Of a stretch of 64,000 nucleotides of DNA, positions 50,971 to 59,553 are shown piece by piece. Numbering within the stretch: the first letter of the stretch is position 1; every line of letters starts with the position of its first letter. The notes beneath the pieces are model-generated. The model saw only the letters and a list, made by a program, of their open reading frames with translations, had not been told where the DNA came from and ran no database searches. Made by a program: the position numbers and the translations under genes. Source of the DNA: a bacterium (lineage in GTDB: Bacteria; Planctomycetota; SZUA-567); the NCBI GenBank assembly GCA_003245715.1, contig QKCJ01000026.1, positions 16,606 through 80,605 on the forward strand. The letters run 5' to 3'.

Positions 50971-52543
50971 CAGCCACATCCTGTCTTTGTAATTCAAATT
51001 TTGCCAATTGTATTTTAGTCCCTTCAGGAACATTCAATTCAAATGACAAACCCGAAAAACATGGGCCTTTTATTATTTTATGGATCGAATTATCACCGTT
51101 CTCCAACTGTGCAGAATATACCATTTCAGGAACATCAACACCGGCACAACGATAACAATTGATCCTTATCTCTCCTTTATTATCAGAGATTATATTCAGA
51201 TCCATTGCCAATGCGTTTGCATATATCTGATAAGGGAAAGTCCAGCCGCCAATACACAATGGATAGCGCCATGTAGAAAATGAGATCTCCCCATCCTTAT
51301 AACGCATGTCACTTAAATTATAAACATGGTTAAATCTGTTTTTATAGCCAAGATCAAACCTGATTTTCTTACTGTCATCCAGCACAATTATTGAATCACG
51401 AAGCGAACGAATAAGCCCTGAATAGGATGGATGAATGAAAATCTCCCGGAACCTGTTTTTAATTCCCGCAGCCGTTTTCATATAAGATTTCTGCTGTTCA
51501 GAAAGTACCCGCAAATTATTTTCGCGATTAATAACCAGTGCATTCACCGGCTTTTTATTCAGAATCAAATCATCAAGCATCAAGCGACTTATTAAAGGCG
51601 TATAATGAACACTATCAACCCAGAATTCCGCACCCATTGAATATTCATGAAAACCTGTATAATCCCATACTGTTGCCAGATCAGACAATTCTCTTTTGTA
51701 AGCAGTTGCAAGATCAAGGTCCTGCAAAAGAAATGACTTGTAATACTCAGGATTTATAACCACATCAACCTGTATGTTATTGTCTTTGCAAATCTGAATT
51801 ATCTCGCGGTATATCGAAATTATCTCACGATAACGCCGCCCCTGCCCGTGAAATTTAAAACAGGTTTCGTAATGCAATTTACGCTTGGCAGCCGCATTCT
51901 TGGTCTGATGACCTTCAGGCTCAAGCCACCATGAATTATTCTCAAAATATAACCTTGCCGGCTTGCGCAATGTTGGAAATAAGCCTTTCACATCATAATC
52001 ACGCCTAACAGGATCCATTACTTTTTCAACGTCAGCCCAACCAACTTTCATAAATAGGTATTTACTCAAAAATTCCGGCCACTGGGTATACAGCTCGGGA
52101 TAATGCAGCCTGTTTATATATATCTGCTGCTTTTCATCGAAGCCAAAATGATCTACAACCAATATAATGCGTTTCAAACGCATATTATTTTTTAAAAGTA
52201 GCTTCAAAATATAAAGGTGGTCATCAGGAGCGGCATTTCCATTTGCCACCCTATACCAGTTTTCAGGAAGATTGGAAATATCCCATCCAATATAAACTTT
52301 CGATGATCCGAAGATCAGCGAATCAAATTTTTCTTTGTTCTGCAATAGATATGAAGTACGGGCATACCAAGCATTAAAGCCCTCACCGGCTTTACCATCA
52401 TAAACCTGGGGATCATTCCAGTTCGTATTAAAAATCCTGTATTTATCAAGGCGTATATTTACCAATGAAAGTCCGCCAAACAACAATAATGCCGGCAACA
52501 AAATAACAACGACACTTCTTTTATATGAGAAACGGATTTTCAT
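50963..52543 (-). CDS. AlgJ/AlgX-like SGNH-type O-acyl transfer protein
   Basis: The 526-residue protein has an N-terminal membrane anchor or uncleaved signal at about 11-28 and an SGNH-like periplasmic domain: Ser in LIFGSSKVYIGWD, and the Asp-His pair in WVDSVHYTPLISRL. A beta-rich C-terminal 150 residues may be a carbohydrate-binding module. Proteins of this type take acyl groups from the membrane-bound AlgI-like partner and place them on a polysaccharide outside the membrane. The AlgI-like gene lies 8 bp upstream. Confidence 0.8.
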   Translation of the reverse strand: MKIRFSYKRSVVVILLPALLLFGGLSLVNIRLDKYRIFNTNWNDPQVYDGKAGEGFNAWYARTSYLLQNKEKFDSLIFGSSKVYIGWDISNLPENWYRVANGNAAPDDHLYILKLLLKNNMRLKRIILVVDHFGFDEKQQIYINRLHYPELYTQWPEFLSKYLFMKVGWADVEKVMDPVRRDYDVKGLFPTLRKPARLYFENNSWWLEPEGHQTKNAAAKRKLHYETCFKFHGQGRRYREIISIYREIIQICKDNNIQVDVVINPEYYKSFLLQDLDLATAYKRELSDLATVWDYTGFHEYSMGAEFWVDSVHYTPLISRLMLDDLILNKKPVNALVINRENNLRVLSEQQKSYMKTAAGIKNRFREIFIHPSYSGLIRSLRDSIIVLDDSKKIRFDLGYKNRFNHVYNLSDMRYKDGEISFSTWRYPLCIGGWTFPYQIYANALAMDLNIISDNKGEIRINCYRCAGVDVPEMVYSAQLENGDNSIHKIIKGPCFSGLSFELNVPEGTKIQLAKFELQRQDVADE

Positions 52544-52551
52544 CTTTACCT

Positions 52552-54036
52552 TTAGAAATTAAAATACAAAAATGGCGAGTCATCCGAAATCAATGCATAA
52601 TACACCGCCACAATTAAAATGACAGCAAACAACAATGATTTCAATAACCCGTGACGAAATTTCAGAACTACCTGCTGCGAGTTAGGCAAAATAAATGCCA
52701 CCACCATTATCAATGGGATAACCAGCAAATTCTGCCAACCATATATCTGATTCCAGTCAGAGACAGCATAGGTCCAATCAGCTAGATCAACACCAGTGAA
52801 GGATTTTATACCTTTGATATAATTATCCGGTAGCATAAAGCCATTAAGGCCCAACATTGAACGATAAATTTTAATTGCCTGGTTGCACGACTCAGCCCGA
52901 AACAACACCCACAGTAAATGGACAACTGAAAAAGTAACCGCAATTTTAAGAGGATGAGGGATTTTTACTTTCTTTTCATGCCAGAACCGATGCAATCCCA
53001 CACCAATGCCATGAAAAAGCCCCCACAACACAAAGGTCCACCCCGCGCCATGCCAAATACCGCCAATCAGAAACGTAACGACAAGATTAACGAACTCTCT
53101 GGTTTTACTGCAGCGATTCCCCCCCAGAGGAATGTATATATAATCCCTCAACCACCTAGATAAAGTAATATGCCAGCGCCGCCAGAAATCTTGAATATTA
53201 TGCGCTTTATATGGAGAACTGAAATTGATTGGCAAATGGATGTTTAACATTCTGGCCGAACCAATTGCCATGTCGCAATAACCTGAAAAATCAAAGTAAA
53301 GCTGAAAGGTGTAGGAAAGCGTGCAAACCCACCCATCAATAAGCGTTAATTGATCATAGCCGGAAAAGCCCCGGTCCGCAGCGACAGCCAGATGATCTGC
53401 AATAACAACCTTCTTAAACAAACCAATAGCAAAAAAACACAGGCCATAATTAAAATTACGCCATGAAAACAACTTTGTGCGCAAACGAAATAACTGAGGC
53501 ATTATTTCATTATGGTGAACGATCGGTCCTGCGATCAATTGAGGAAAAAAGCATACAAATAAAATATAGTCAACAAGCGAATACCTTTTTGATTTTCCTT
53601 TATATGTATCCACCAAAAAGGCAATCTGCTGGAATGTAAAAAAGCTTATAGCCAGCGGCAGAATTATTTCTGGGACTGTAAAACTTTTGTCGCTTAAGCC
53701 GGTATCAGTTATTACCGAATTAAGATTCTCTATTATAAAGCCGGCATATTTATAATAACCAAGCAGCAGGATATTAAATAATAGGCCCGCATAAAAGCAG
53801 ATTCTCCTCATACCCACTGCGAAAAAATCTATCGCCCTTGCGGCAATAAAATTCACCAGCATCGACGCCAGAATAATCCATAAGTACCCCGGTTTCCACC
53901 AGCCATAAAACAGCAATGAAGAAATGGAAAGAAACGGCAATGATAAACGAAAAAAACGGATCCGCCCCAGCAAAAAGAATACCGCCAGCACAAACGGCAA
54001 GAAAAGAACAAAATATAGTGGCGAGTTAAAAAGCAT
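52552..54036 (-). CDS. AlgI-like membrane-bound O-acyltransferase (MBOAT)
   Basis: The 494-residue polytopic membrane protein shows the MBOAT signatures PQLIAGPIVHHNEIMPQ, YFDFSGYCDMAIGSARML, NFSSPYKAHNIQDFWRRWH, LRDYIYIPLGGNR and the catalytic His in LIGGIWHGAGW. It moves acyl groups across the inner membrane for O-acylation of an exopolysaccharide. AlgJ-like partner 8 bp downstream. The N-terminal MLFNSPLYFVLFLPFVL is typical of AlgI. Confidence 0.93.
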   Translation of the reverse strand: MLFNSPLYFVLFLPFVLAVFFLLGRIRFFRLSLPFLSISSLLFYGWWKPGYLWIILASMLVNFIAARAIDFFAVGMRRICFYAGLLFNILLLGYYKYAGFIIENLNSVITDTGLSDKSFTVPEIILPLAISFFTFQQIAFLVDTYKGKSKRYSLVDYILFVCFFPQLIAGPIVHHNEIMPQLFRLRTKLFSWRNFNYGLCFFAIGLFKKVVIADHLAVAADRGFSGYDQLTLIDGWVCTLSYTFQLYFDFSGYCDMAIGSARMLNIHLPINFSSPYKAHNIQDFWRRWHITLSRWLRDYIYIPLGGNRCSKTREFVNLVVTFLIGGIWHGAGWTFVLWGLFHGIGVGLHRFWHEKKVKIPHPLKIAVTFSVVHLLWVLFRAESCNQAIKIYRSMLGLNGFMLPDNYIKGIKSFTGVDLADWTYAVSDWNQIYGWQNLLVIPLIMVVAFILPNSQQVVLKFRHGLLKSLLFAVILIVAVYYALISDDSPFLYFNF

Positions 54037-54042
54037 ATTCCC

Positions 54043-54993
54043 CTACTTTATAAATTTAGTCAGCTCAGCATTAAAATGCAGACTCAATTCTTTTAACAAA
54101 TCTTTATTCTTAATCGCATCAACAACACTATTAAACATCAGCGGCAATCTAGGTCTGCGCCACCAGTCACGCCTGAAATCAAGTACCCTTGAATACGCAG
54201 TAGGCTTCCATCCAGAAATTATCTGTTCAATTTTTTCAGCCATCCCAGTGCTGTCAGTGATTGTGCTTTTTTCTGAAATACCAATTACCGGCTCCAGAAT
54301 ATTACTTATATCTTTGGGGAAAGCATTAATATCTATCTTGGCAATACCAGGAACCGCCCGTTTACTGTAAATACCTAATAACGCAACTACAAAGTCCGCA
54401 TCTGCTCCAGACATGGATTTCCAATAATTTGACAGAATCCAGGAAAATGCGCTGTGCTTGCCGCCATGCACAAATGCTGTCCGGAAAATGTCACGGTAAT
54501 ACTGTTCATAATCATGAACAGCATAAACCTCATTGCATCTAGCCAACGCCAATGAGTACTTATCCCGCACATATTGAATTGCCGTTGATTCAGGCTTTGG
54601 GGTTGTTGAATCCGCCGGTATCCCTTCATACAACTTTTCAATATGTTTTACCCGGTAAAAATGCGTGCCATCCCGTGGCATGCCAAAAAATTTATCCAAT
54701 ATTGTCGGCAATACAAAAAAAACACCCTCATCTGCAGACATGCAAAAATCAAGCACTTTCCGCAAACGCTCAGGAGAAGGCAAAACATCCGCATCAAGAA
54801 AGAAAACCCATTCTTTGCCGCAATCCATCGCAAGGGCAAACCCCTTGCGCAAGGCATTCTCAAATGGAGCTTCATTTATTGTAACAATTGTTTCCGGAGC
54901 AAAAACTTTTTCAAGCAATAAGCGAGCAAGATCCGTAGTTCTCTCACCGCTTGAACGGATCACAGGAAAAAAGTTACCAGCTACTATCCCCAT
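54043..54993 (-). CDS. Putative GT-A-type glycosyltransferase, paralogue B
   Basis: The 316-residue protein is a paralogue of the product at 50023-50970. Shared motifs include PVIRSSGERT, FLDADVLPSPERL, ILDKFFGMPRDGT and YAVHDYEQYYRDIFRT. The C-terminal thirds diverge. The DAD triad within a strand-like stretch suggests a metal-dependent GT-A fold. It sits 6 bp upstream of the AlgI-like gene. The ribosome site is weak, suggesting translational coupling to wecB 9 bp before. Confidence 0.65.
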   Translation of the reverse strand: MGIVAGNFFPVIRSSGERTTDLARLLLEKVFAPETIVTINEAPFENALRKGFALAMDCGKEWVFFLDADVLPSPERLRKVLDFCMSADEGVFFVLPTILDKFFGMPRDGTHFYRVKHIEKLYEGIPADSTTPKPESTAIQYVRDKYSLALARCNEVYAVHDYEQYYRDIFRTAFVHGGKHSAFSWILSNYWKSMSGADADFVVALLGIYSKRAVPGIAKIDINAFPKDISNILEPVIGISEKSTITDSTGMAEKIEQIISGWKPTAYSRVLDFRRDWWRRPRLPLMFNSVVDAIKNKDLLKELSLHFNAELTKFIK

Positions 54994-55002
54994 ATAACAC
55001 CA

Positions 55003-56148
55003 TTAACCCTTAAAGCAAAATTCATCGCAAACTTCACCAGCCAGACTAGCAGCTATTCTCTCAGCAGCCCTGCCATCGCCATATGGATTAACACTGCGGC
55101 TCATTGAAAGGTAATATTTTTTATCTGAAAGCAGCTTTCTGGCCTCCGTCACGATCTTACCTTTATCAGTACCAACAAGCTTAACCACGCCAGCCTTCAC
55201 CGCCTCCGGCCGTTCAGTAATTTCACGCATCACCAGAACCGGCTTGCCAAGAGCAGGAGCCTCTTCCTGAACACCGCCTGAATCTGTGATAATCAAATCA
55301 GCGCTATTCATCAGATAGATAAACGGGAGATAATCCTGCGGCGGGATCAGATGCACATTATCCAGGCTGCCAAGAATGGAATTTACTGGCTTCTGCACAT
55401 TCGGATTAAGATGCACTGGATATATTATCTGCAGTTGACAGTCATTTGCCAATTCAGCCAAACCTTCACAAATATTTAAAAACCCAGAACCGAAATTCTC
55501 GCGCCTGTGACCTGTCACCAAAATCGTTTTTTTATTCTTATCAATCCATGAAAACGTCCCAGCCAGATCATCTCTAATCGATTCATCACCTGAAATCATT
55601 GCTGACACTTCCAACAACGCATCAATTACAGTGTTACCAGTAACCAGTATTTTATCAGAATTAATTTTCTCATTGAGCAGATTCTCTTTTGCCCAGATAG
55701 TCGGAGCAAAATGATTTTCTGTAATCACTGATGCCACGCGACGGTTAAACTCCTCCGGCCACGGCGCATAAATATCCCCCGTACGCAGACCCGCCTCAAC
55801 ATGAGCAATTGCAATATTATTATAAAAGGCTGCCATTGCAGACGCCATTACAGTTGTAGTGTCACCCTGCACAATCACCTTATCAGGCTTGATTTCCGCG
55901 AAGACTTCTTGCATTTTATTAAGCACACGAGCAGTAAGTTCAGAAAGATTCTGCCCCGGCTTCATCAGATTAAGGTCAATGTCAGGAACAATGCCAAACA
56001 GTTTCAGCACCTGGTCAAGCATCTCCCGGTGCTGTCCTGTGACACAGACAATCACCTCAAGATTATTCTTTTTCTTCAGCTCCCTGTACACCGGTGCAAG
56101 TTTAATCGCCTCCGGCCTGGTTCCAAAAACCAGCATTATTTTTTTCAT
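55003..56148 (-). CDS. wecB: UDP-N-acetylglucosamine 2-epimerase, non-hydrolysing type
   Basis: The 381-residue protein starts MLVFGTRPEAIKLAPVY-like (after MKKI) and has TGQHREMLDQVL, VQGDTTTVMASAMAAF, HVEAGLRTGD, PEEFNRRVAS, VTGHRRENFG and TDSGGVQEEAPALGKPVLVMR. These match WecB/MnaA, which interconverts UDP-GlcNAc and UDP-ManNAc, rather than the hydrolysing NeuC type. With neuA- and neuB-like genes upstream it may supply a ManNAc-type precursor. AGGTGATG precedes the start. Confidence 0.93.
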   Translation of the reverse strand: MKKIMLVFGTRPEAIKLAPVYRELKKKNNLEVIVCVTGQHREMLDQVLKLFGIVPDIDLNLMKPGQNLSELTARVLNKMQEVFAEIKPDKVIVQGDTTTVMASAMAAFYNNIAIAHVEAGLRTGDIYAPWPEEFNRRVASVITENHFAPTIWAKENLLNEKINSDKILVTGNTVIDALLEVSAMISGDESIRDDLAGTFSWIDKNKKTILVTGHRRENFGSGFLNICEGLAELANDCQLQIIYPVHLNPNVQKPVNSILGSLDNVHLIPPQDYLPFIYLMNSADLIITDSGGVQEEAPALGKPVLVMREITERPEAVKAGVVKLVGTDKGKIVTEARKLLSDKKYYLSMSRSVNPYGDGRAAERIAASLAGEVCDEFCFKG

Positions 56149-56160
56149 AACATCACCTAA

Positions 56161-57339
56161 CTAGATTAATTCTAAAAAAATTTCTTTATACCGCTTTGTC
56201 TGCTCTGCAACCGCAAATGATTCTGCATACTCAATGTTTTTATAAGGCATCTTGCAATTATCAGCCAAAGCCAGCAACGCTTCAGAAATTTCTTCTGTCT
56301 GCCGATAGCTAAAAGATAACTGGCCAAGTTTCTCTGCTAGTTGAGCCGTAGGACTTCCCTCCGGTGAAATAACCATAAATGGCTTGCCACTTCCGACGTA
56401 ATCAACAATCTTTGAAGTAAGAAACGGACTGTCTGCATAATCAGCATCTATATTCAAAAGAATATCTGAGTCAGCCATTTCCGCCAAGCTCTGCTGATAA
56501 CTAACCGGCGCCTTAAGATCAAGGATATCGGACAAGCCATACTGATCAGCTAGCGCCAGAATTTCATTTTTCGGAAAATCTGTATATTCGCTGTCACCAC
56601 CAATAACCCTAATAATAAATTTATCCAGCAACGCAGGATCTTTCTGAACAGCCATAGAAAAAGCACTGAAGAAAATTTCTGGATTGCGCTGGCGATAAAA
56701 AGCGCCAATATGGCTAATAACAATTTTACCCTTATTACCGCCACAAGAGTCAGGATAAAGCTGTTTATCATAACAATGAGCAACCACCCGGCTTTTATCC
56801 AGAAACTCTTCCGGGTACTTCTTCATAATAAGCTCACGCATCCCGTCTGTAACAAAAACAACCCTGTCACTCTCGGTGATTATCTCATTCTCTAGTGCAA
56901 GAATATTAACGCTGTCTTTATCGCTGAAACCCTTATAAGGATTATCATAATAAGGGTCGCTAAAATGCGAGACAAACGGCAAGCCTGTTTTGCGCTTTAT
57001 ATAGGCCCCCAGCAAATTACTCTCCTGGGGATTAGCAAACGAAAATATTATATCAGGTGATACGGACTTGATAATTTTCTTTAATTGCGAATAATAATTA
57101 CGCGTGCGCATCTTGCGCCAGATTTGACGCAGATCTGTATAACGGCAGAGGTCAAAGGGAAATGGCTTATACTCCTCAAGCTCATATTTCTCAATGTCCA
57201 AATCCCAGTCACCACGTGACAAGCTGACAACAGAGACATCTATCCCCTGTCGCAACCACTCGGGCATCATTTTCCCCAATAACAATGCCTGTGGCCGTAA
57301 AGTCGGCGGCGCATGAAAACTTAAACAAAGAACTTTCAT
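56161..57339 (-). CDS. Glycosyltransferase, GT-B fold
   Basis: The 392-residue protein has a GT4-like layout: N-terminal LCLSFHAPPTLRPQALLLGKM, SFANPQESNLLGAYIKRKTG and VSHFSDPYYDNPY, then C-terminal ISHIGAFYRQRNPEIFFSAF, VIGGDSEYTD and SKIVDYVGSGKPFMVISP. The donor sugar is unknown; being 2 bp downstream of the neuA-like gene suggests it may use the CMP-activated sugar, but that is a guess. Confidence 0.85.
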   Translation of the reverse strand: MKVLCLSFHAPPTLRPQALLLGKMMPEWLRQGIDVSVVSLSRGDWDLDIEKYELEEYKPFPFDLCRYTDLRQIWRKMRTRNYYSQLKKIIKSVSPDIIFSFANPQESNLLGAYIKRKTGLPFVSHFSDPYYDNPYKGFSDKDSVNILALENEIITESDRVVFVTDGMRELIMKKYPEEFLDKSRVVAHCYDKQLYPDSCGGNKGKIVISHIGAFYRQRNPEIFFSAFSMAVQKDPALLDKFIIRVIGGDSEYTDFPKNEILALADQYGLSDILDLKAPVSYQQSLAEMADSDILLNIDADYADSPFLTSKIVDYVGSGKPFMVISPEGSPTAQLAEKLGQLSFSYRQTEEISEALLALADNCKMPYKNIEYAESFAVAEQTKRYKEIFLELI

Positions 57340-57341
57340 AT

Positions 57342-58076
57342 TCAGTCCAGACTTGCAATCCCTTCATTGAAAAGAAACTCTATCCACTTCAAATCTAATT
57401 CAGAATCAACATCAACAATGAAATCGTCAATAACCAGCATTGCCGTATCCTTGCCATAAATTGTTCCCTGCTCCAAAATACACTCACGCCTGAAAGCATA
57501 AGCAACGCCATTCCTGTGATACGTCTGCGGAGTAAGTTGTTGACGGGCTACTATTTGCTTGCCCCGCTCATCATAATAAAGCAACTTGTCATTCTCATCT
57601 TTTACATACTGCGTAAGAGGATGGCCTTTTGAATCAGTTTCACTGAATGTCCAGACCGCGTCATGCCCGCCTTCAAGCAATTTAAGCAGAGTTGCCTCAA
57701 CCTGCGAAGGCTTACGCATAGGAGATGTCGGCTGCAACATAAGTACCAAATCGTATTGTTTCTGATCAATCTCTTCAATTTTCCTTATGGCTTCATTGAG
57801 TACTTGCCAGTCACTTATGCGGTCACCTGATAATTCTTCAGAACGATAAAACGGAGCATCAAGCCCATATTCTTTTGCGACTTCAGCAATTTTAGGATGA
57901 TCCGTTGAAACAATTGCGCGATCAATCCATGGCAACTTTTTCACAACATTACCGGCCATACCTACAATCGGAATAGAATTAATCTCTCTGATATTCTTGA
58001 GTTTTACACTCTTGCTGCCACCTCTTGCAGGCACTACTGCCAAAACCGAATATTCTTTATTATCAAACTTATACAT
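57342..58076 (-). CDS. neuA: Acylneuraminate cytidylyltransferase-like protein
   Basis: The 244-residue protein is a full NeuA-type nucleotidyltransferase: VVPARGGSKSVKLKNIREI, DRAIVSTDHPKIAEVA, the conserved MLQPTSPMRKP, and NGVAYAFRRE near the C-terminus. It activates a nonulosonic acid with CTP. Which one (Neu5Ac, legionaminate, pseudaminate or another) cannot be told. It overlaps the upstream methyltransferase gene by 8 bp. Confidence 0.88.
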   Translation of the reverse strand: MYKFDNKEYSVLAVVPARGGSKSVKLKNIREINSIPIVGMAGNVVKKLPWIDRAIVSTDHPKIAEVAKEYGLDAPFYRSEELSGDRISDWQVLNEAIRKIEEIDQKQYDLVLMLQPTSPMRKPSQVEATLLKLLEGGHDAVWTFSETDSKGHPLTQYVKDENDKLLYYDERGKQIVARQQLTPQTYHRNGVAYAFRRECILEQGTIYGKDTAMLVIDDFIVDVDSELDLKWIEFLFNEGIASLD

Positions 58077-58938
58077 TTTTTCTACCCACCCAAATTACGC
58101 TATCAGTAAATCCAGACTTTTCAAGCGACTCTTTATAACTCTCTTCACTACCAGCAAATATTTCTGCAAACTGGGCATTGCCACCAGGGTTTCCAGATGA
58201 AAGCCATGCCAAATGGTTACTTATACCATAACGCTGAAACGGAATCACCTCAACTGTATTATAACCACAAAATTCAAACATTCTTTTTACAGAAGCCGCA
58301 GAATAAACAAAAGGATGCTGCGACTGAAAATAAAATTTCGAATACGCGTCACTCTTATACAATGAAAGCAAAGGATCCGTCAATGCCGGCACTTCAACAA
58401 TCAGCAATCCATCATTCTTCAAAATATCAGACATGGATAGAATAAATTTTTCCGGCTCAAGGATATGCTCCAAAACATGAAACAAAACCACACGATCTAC
58501 TTTTTTATTCGTCTTATTAAATTCATCAATTGAATCAAAGTCAGATATATCTGCAATTTTTCGGCGTTCATCCAAGGTGTTTTTATCCGGCTCAATAGCA
58601 ATAAGCTCCATACTTTCAAACTCATCACGCACAACCTTCAAAAATGCACCCTCCGCCGCGCCAACCTCCAAAACACTGATATCATTTTTATCAAAATAAT
58701 GCTTTATCTTGGTATAACGATTTTCGGCCTGTTTATGCAAATTCGTTAGTTTCACCAGATAATTCTGATCTCCCCTTGGGATGTAATTGCTATAATCGAC
58801 TTCTGTAATTTCTGACAACACAGCAAAATCGTTCGCTTCATTGACCCATACATCAATGCCTGAATTATCAGAAATACCGCTCTGATAACATATGAATTTT
58901 TCCGCTGAAAAAAAACCCGGAATATGGTCAAACATCAC
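58069..58938 (-). CDS. Class I SAM-dependent methyltransferase
   Basis: The 289-residue protein has an N-terminal cysteine-poor region, then SAM motif I VLEVGAAEGAFLKVV at about 96-110, an acidic ribose-binding residue in LIAIEPDK, VVLFHVLEHILEPEKF and LIVEVPALTDP. This is the methyltransferase 23/11 type often found in sugar and O-antigen loci. It likely methylates a nucleotide sugar or glycan end. It lies between the HAD and neuA-like genes. Confidence 0.88.
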   Translation of the reverse strand: MMFDHIPGFFSAEKFICYQSGISDNSGIDVWVNEANDFAVLSEITEVDYSNYIPRGDQNYLVKLTNLHKQAENRYTKIKHYFDKNDISVLEVGAAEGAFLKVVRDEFESMELIAIEPDKNTLDERRKIADISDFDSIDEFNKTNKKVDRVVLFHVLEHILEPEKFILSMSDILKNDGLLIVEVPALTDPLLSLYKSDAYSKFYFQSQHPFVYSAASVKRMFEFCGYNTVEVIPFQRYGISNHLAWLSSGNPGGNAQFAEIFAGSEESYKESLEKSGFTDSVIWVGRKNV

Positions 58939-58965
58939 GCCCCCTACTATTAATACTTAATTGAT

Positions 58966-59553
58966 TCAAATATCTACCCGCAATATATTTGAATCCACCA
59001 ACGTAAACTTTGTCAAACAGTTCTCTGCAGAGACCCGGTCAGAGTCCCTGTCCCCAACAACCATCACCTCTTCAGGTAAAAGCTCATTTTCTTTTATTAT
59101 CATATTTAAAGTCTCAGTTTTATCCCTTGGGGAACCATATACTCCCCGGAAAAACTTGTCCCAGCCCCTAGACTTAACTATTTCATTCAAAACGTCTTCA
59201 GGAGTACCAGAACTCAGAAACAAAATATGTTCTCTTCGTAAACGCTCTAAAGTATTTTCAGCATTTTGTATTTCAGGACAAGTCTTGGCATAATTTGTAG
59301 TCAACTCGCCATACAACTCTGCCAGAACATCCACAGCCAGGACATCAGCTTTTATTCCATATTTATCGATCTGTTTTACAATCTGATCAATTATAAAATA
59401 CCGGCTTTTCTCCAAATACTGCAGGAGTACCTCATCAATAATTTCTTTAACCTGTGGTATTGCAGGAAAAAGGTCATAATAAGCATCTATTTTTTTTTGA
59501 TTTGAGTCAACCAGAGTTCCGTCAAAATCAAAAACAACCGCTTTTATTCTCAT
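58966..59553 (-). CDS. HAD-superfamily phosphatase
   Basis: The 195-residue protein has motif I VFDFDGTLVDSN, motif II LFLSSGTP, a Lys in SPRDKTETLN and motif IV VMVVGDRDSDRVSAENC. The helical cap places it in the phosphoglycolate-phosphatase-like group. Its stop-start overlap with the NeuB-like gene (1 bp) suggests it removes the phosphate from the nonulosonate phosphate product (inference). Confidence 0.9.
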   Translation of the reverse strand: MRIKAVVFDFDGTLVDSNQKKIDAYYDLFPAIPQVKEIIDEVLLQYLEKSRYFIIDQIVKQIDKYGIKADVLAVDVLAELYGELTTNYAKTCPEIQNAENTLERLRREHILFLSSGTPEDVLNEIVKSRGWDKFFRGVYGSPRDKTETLNMIIKENELLPEEVMVVGDRDSDRVSAENCLTKFTLVDSNILRVDI

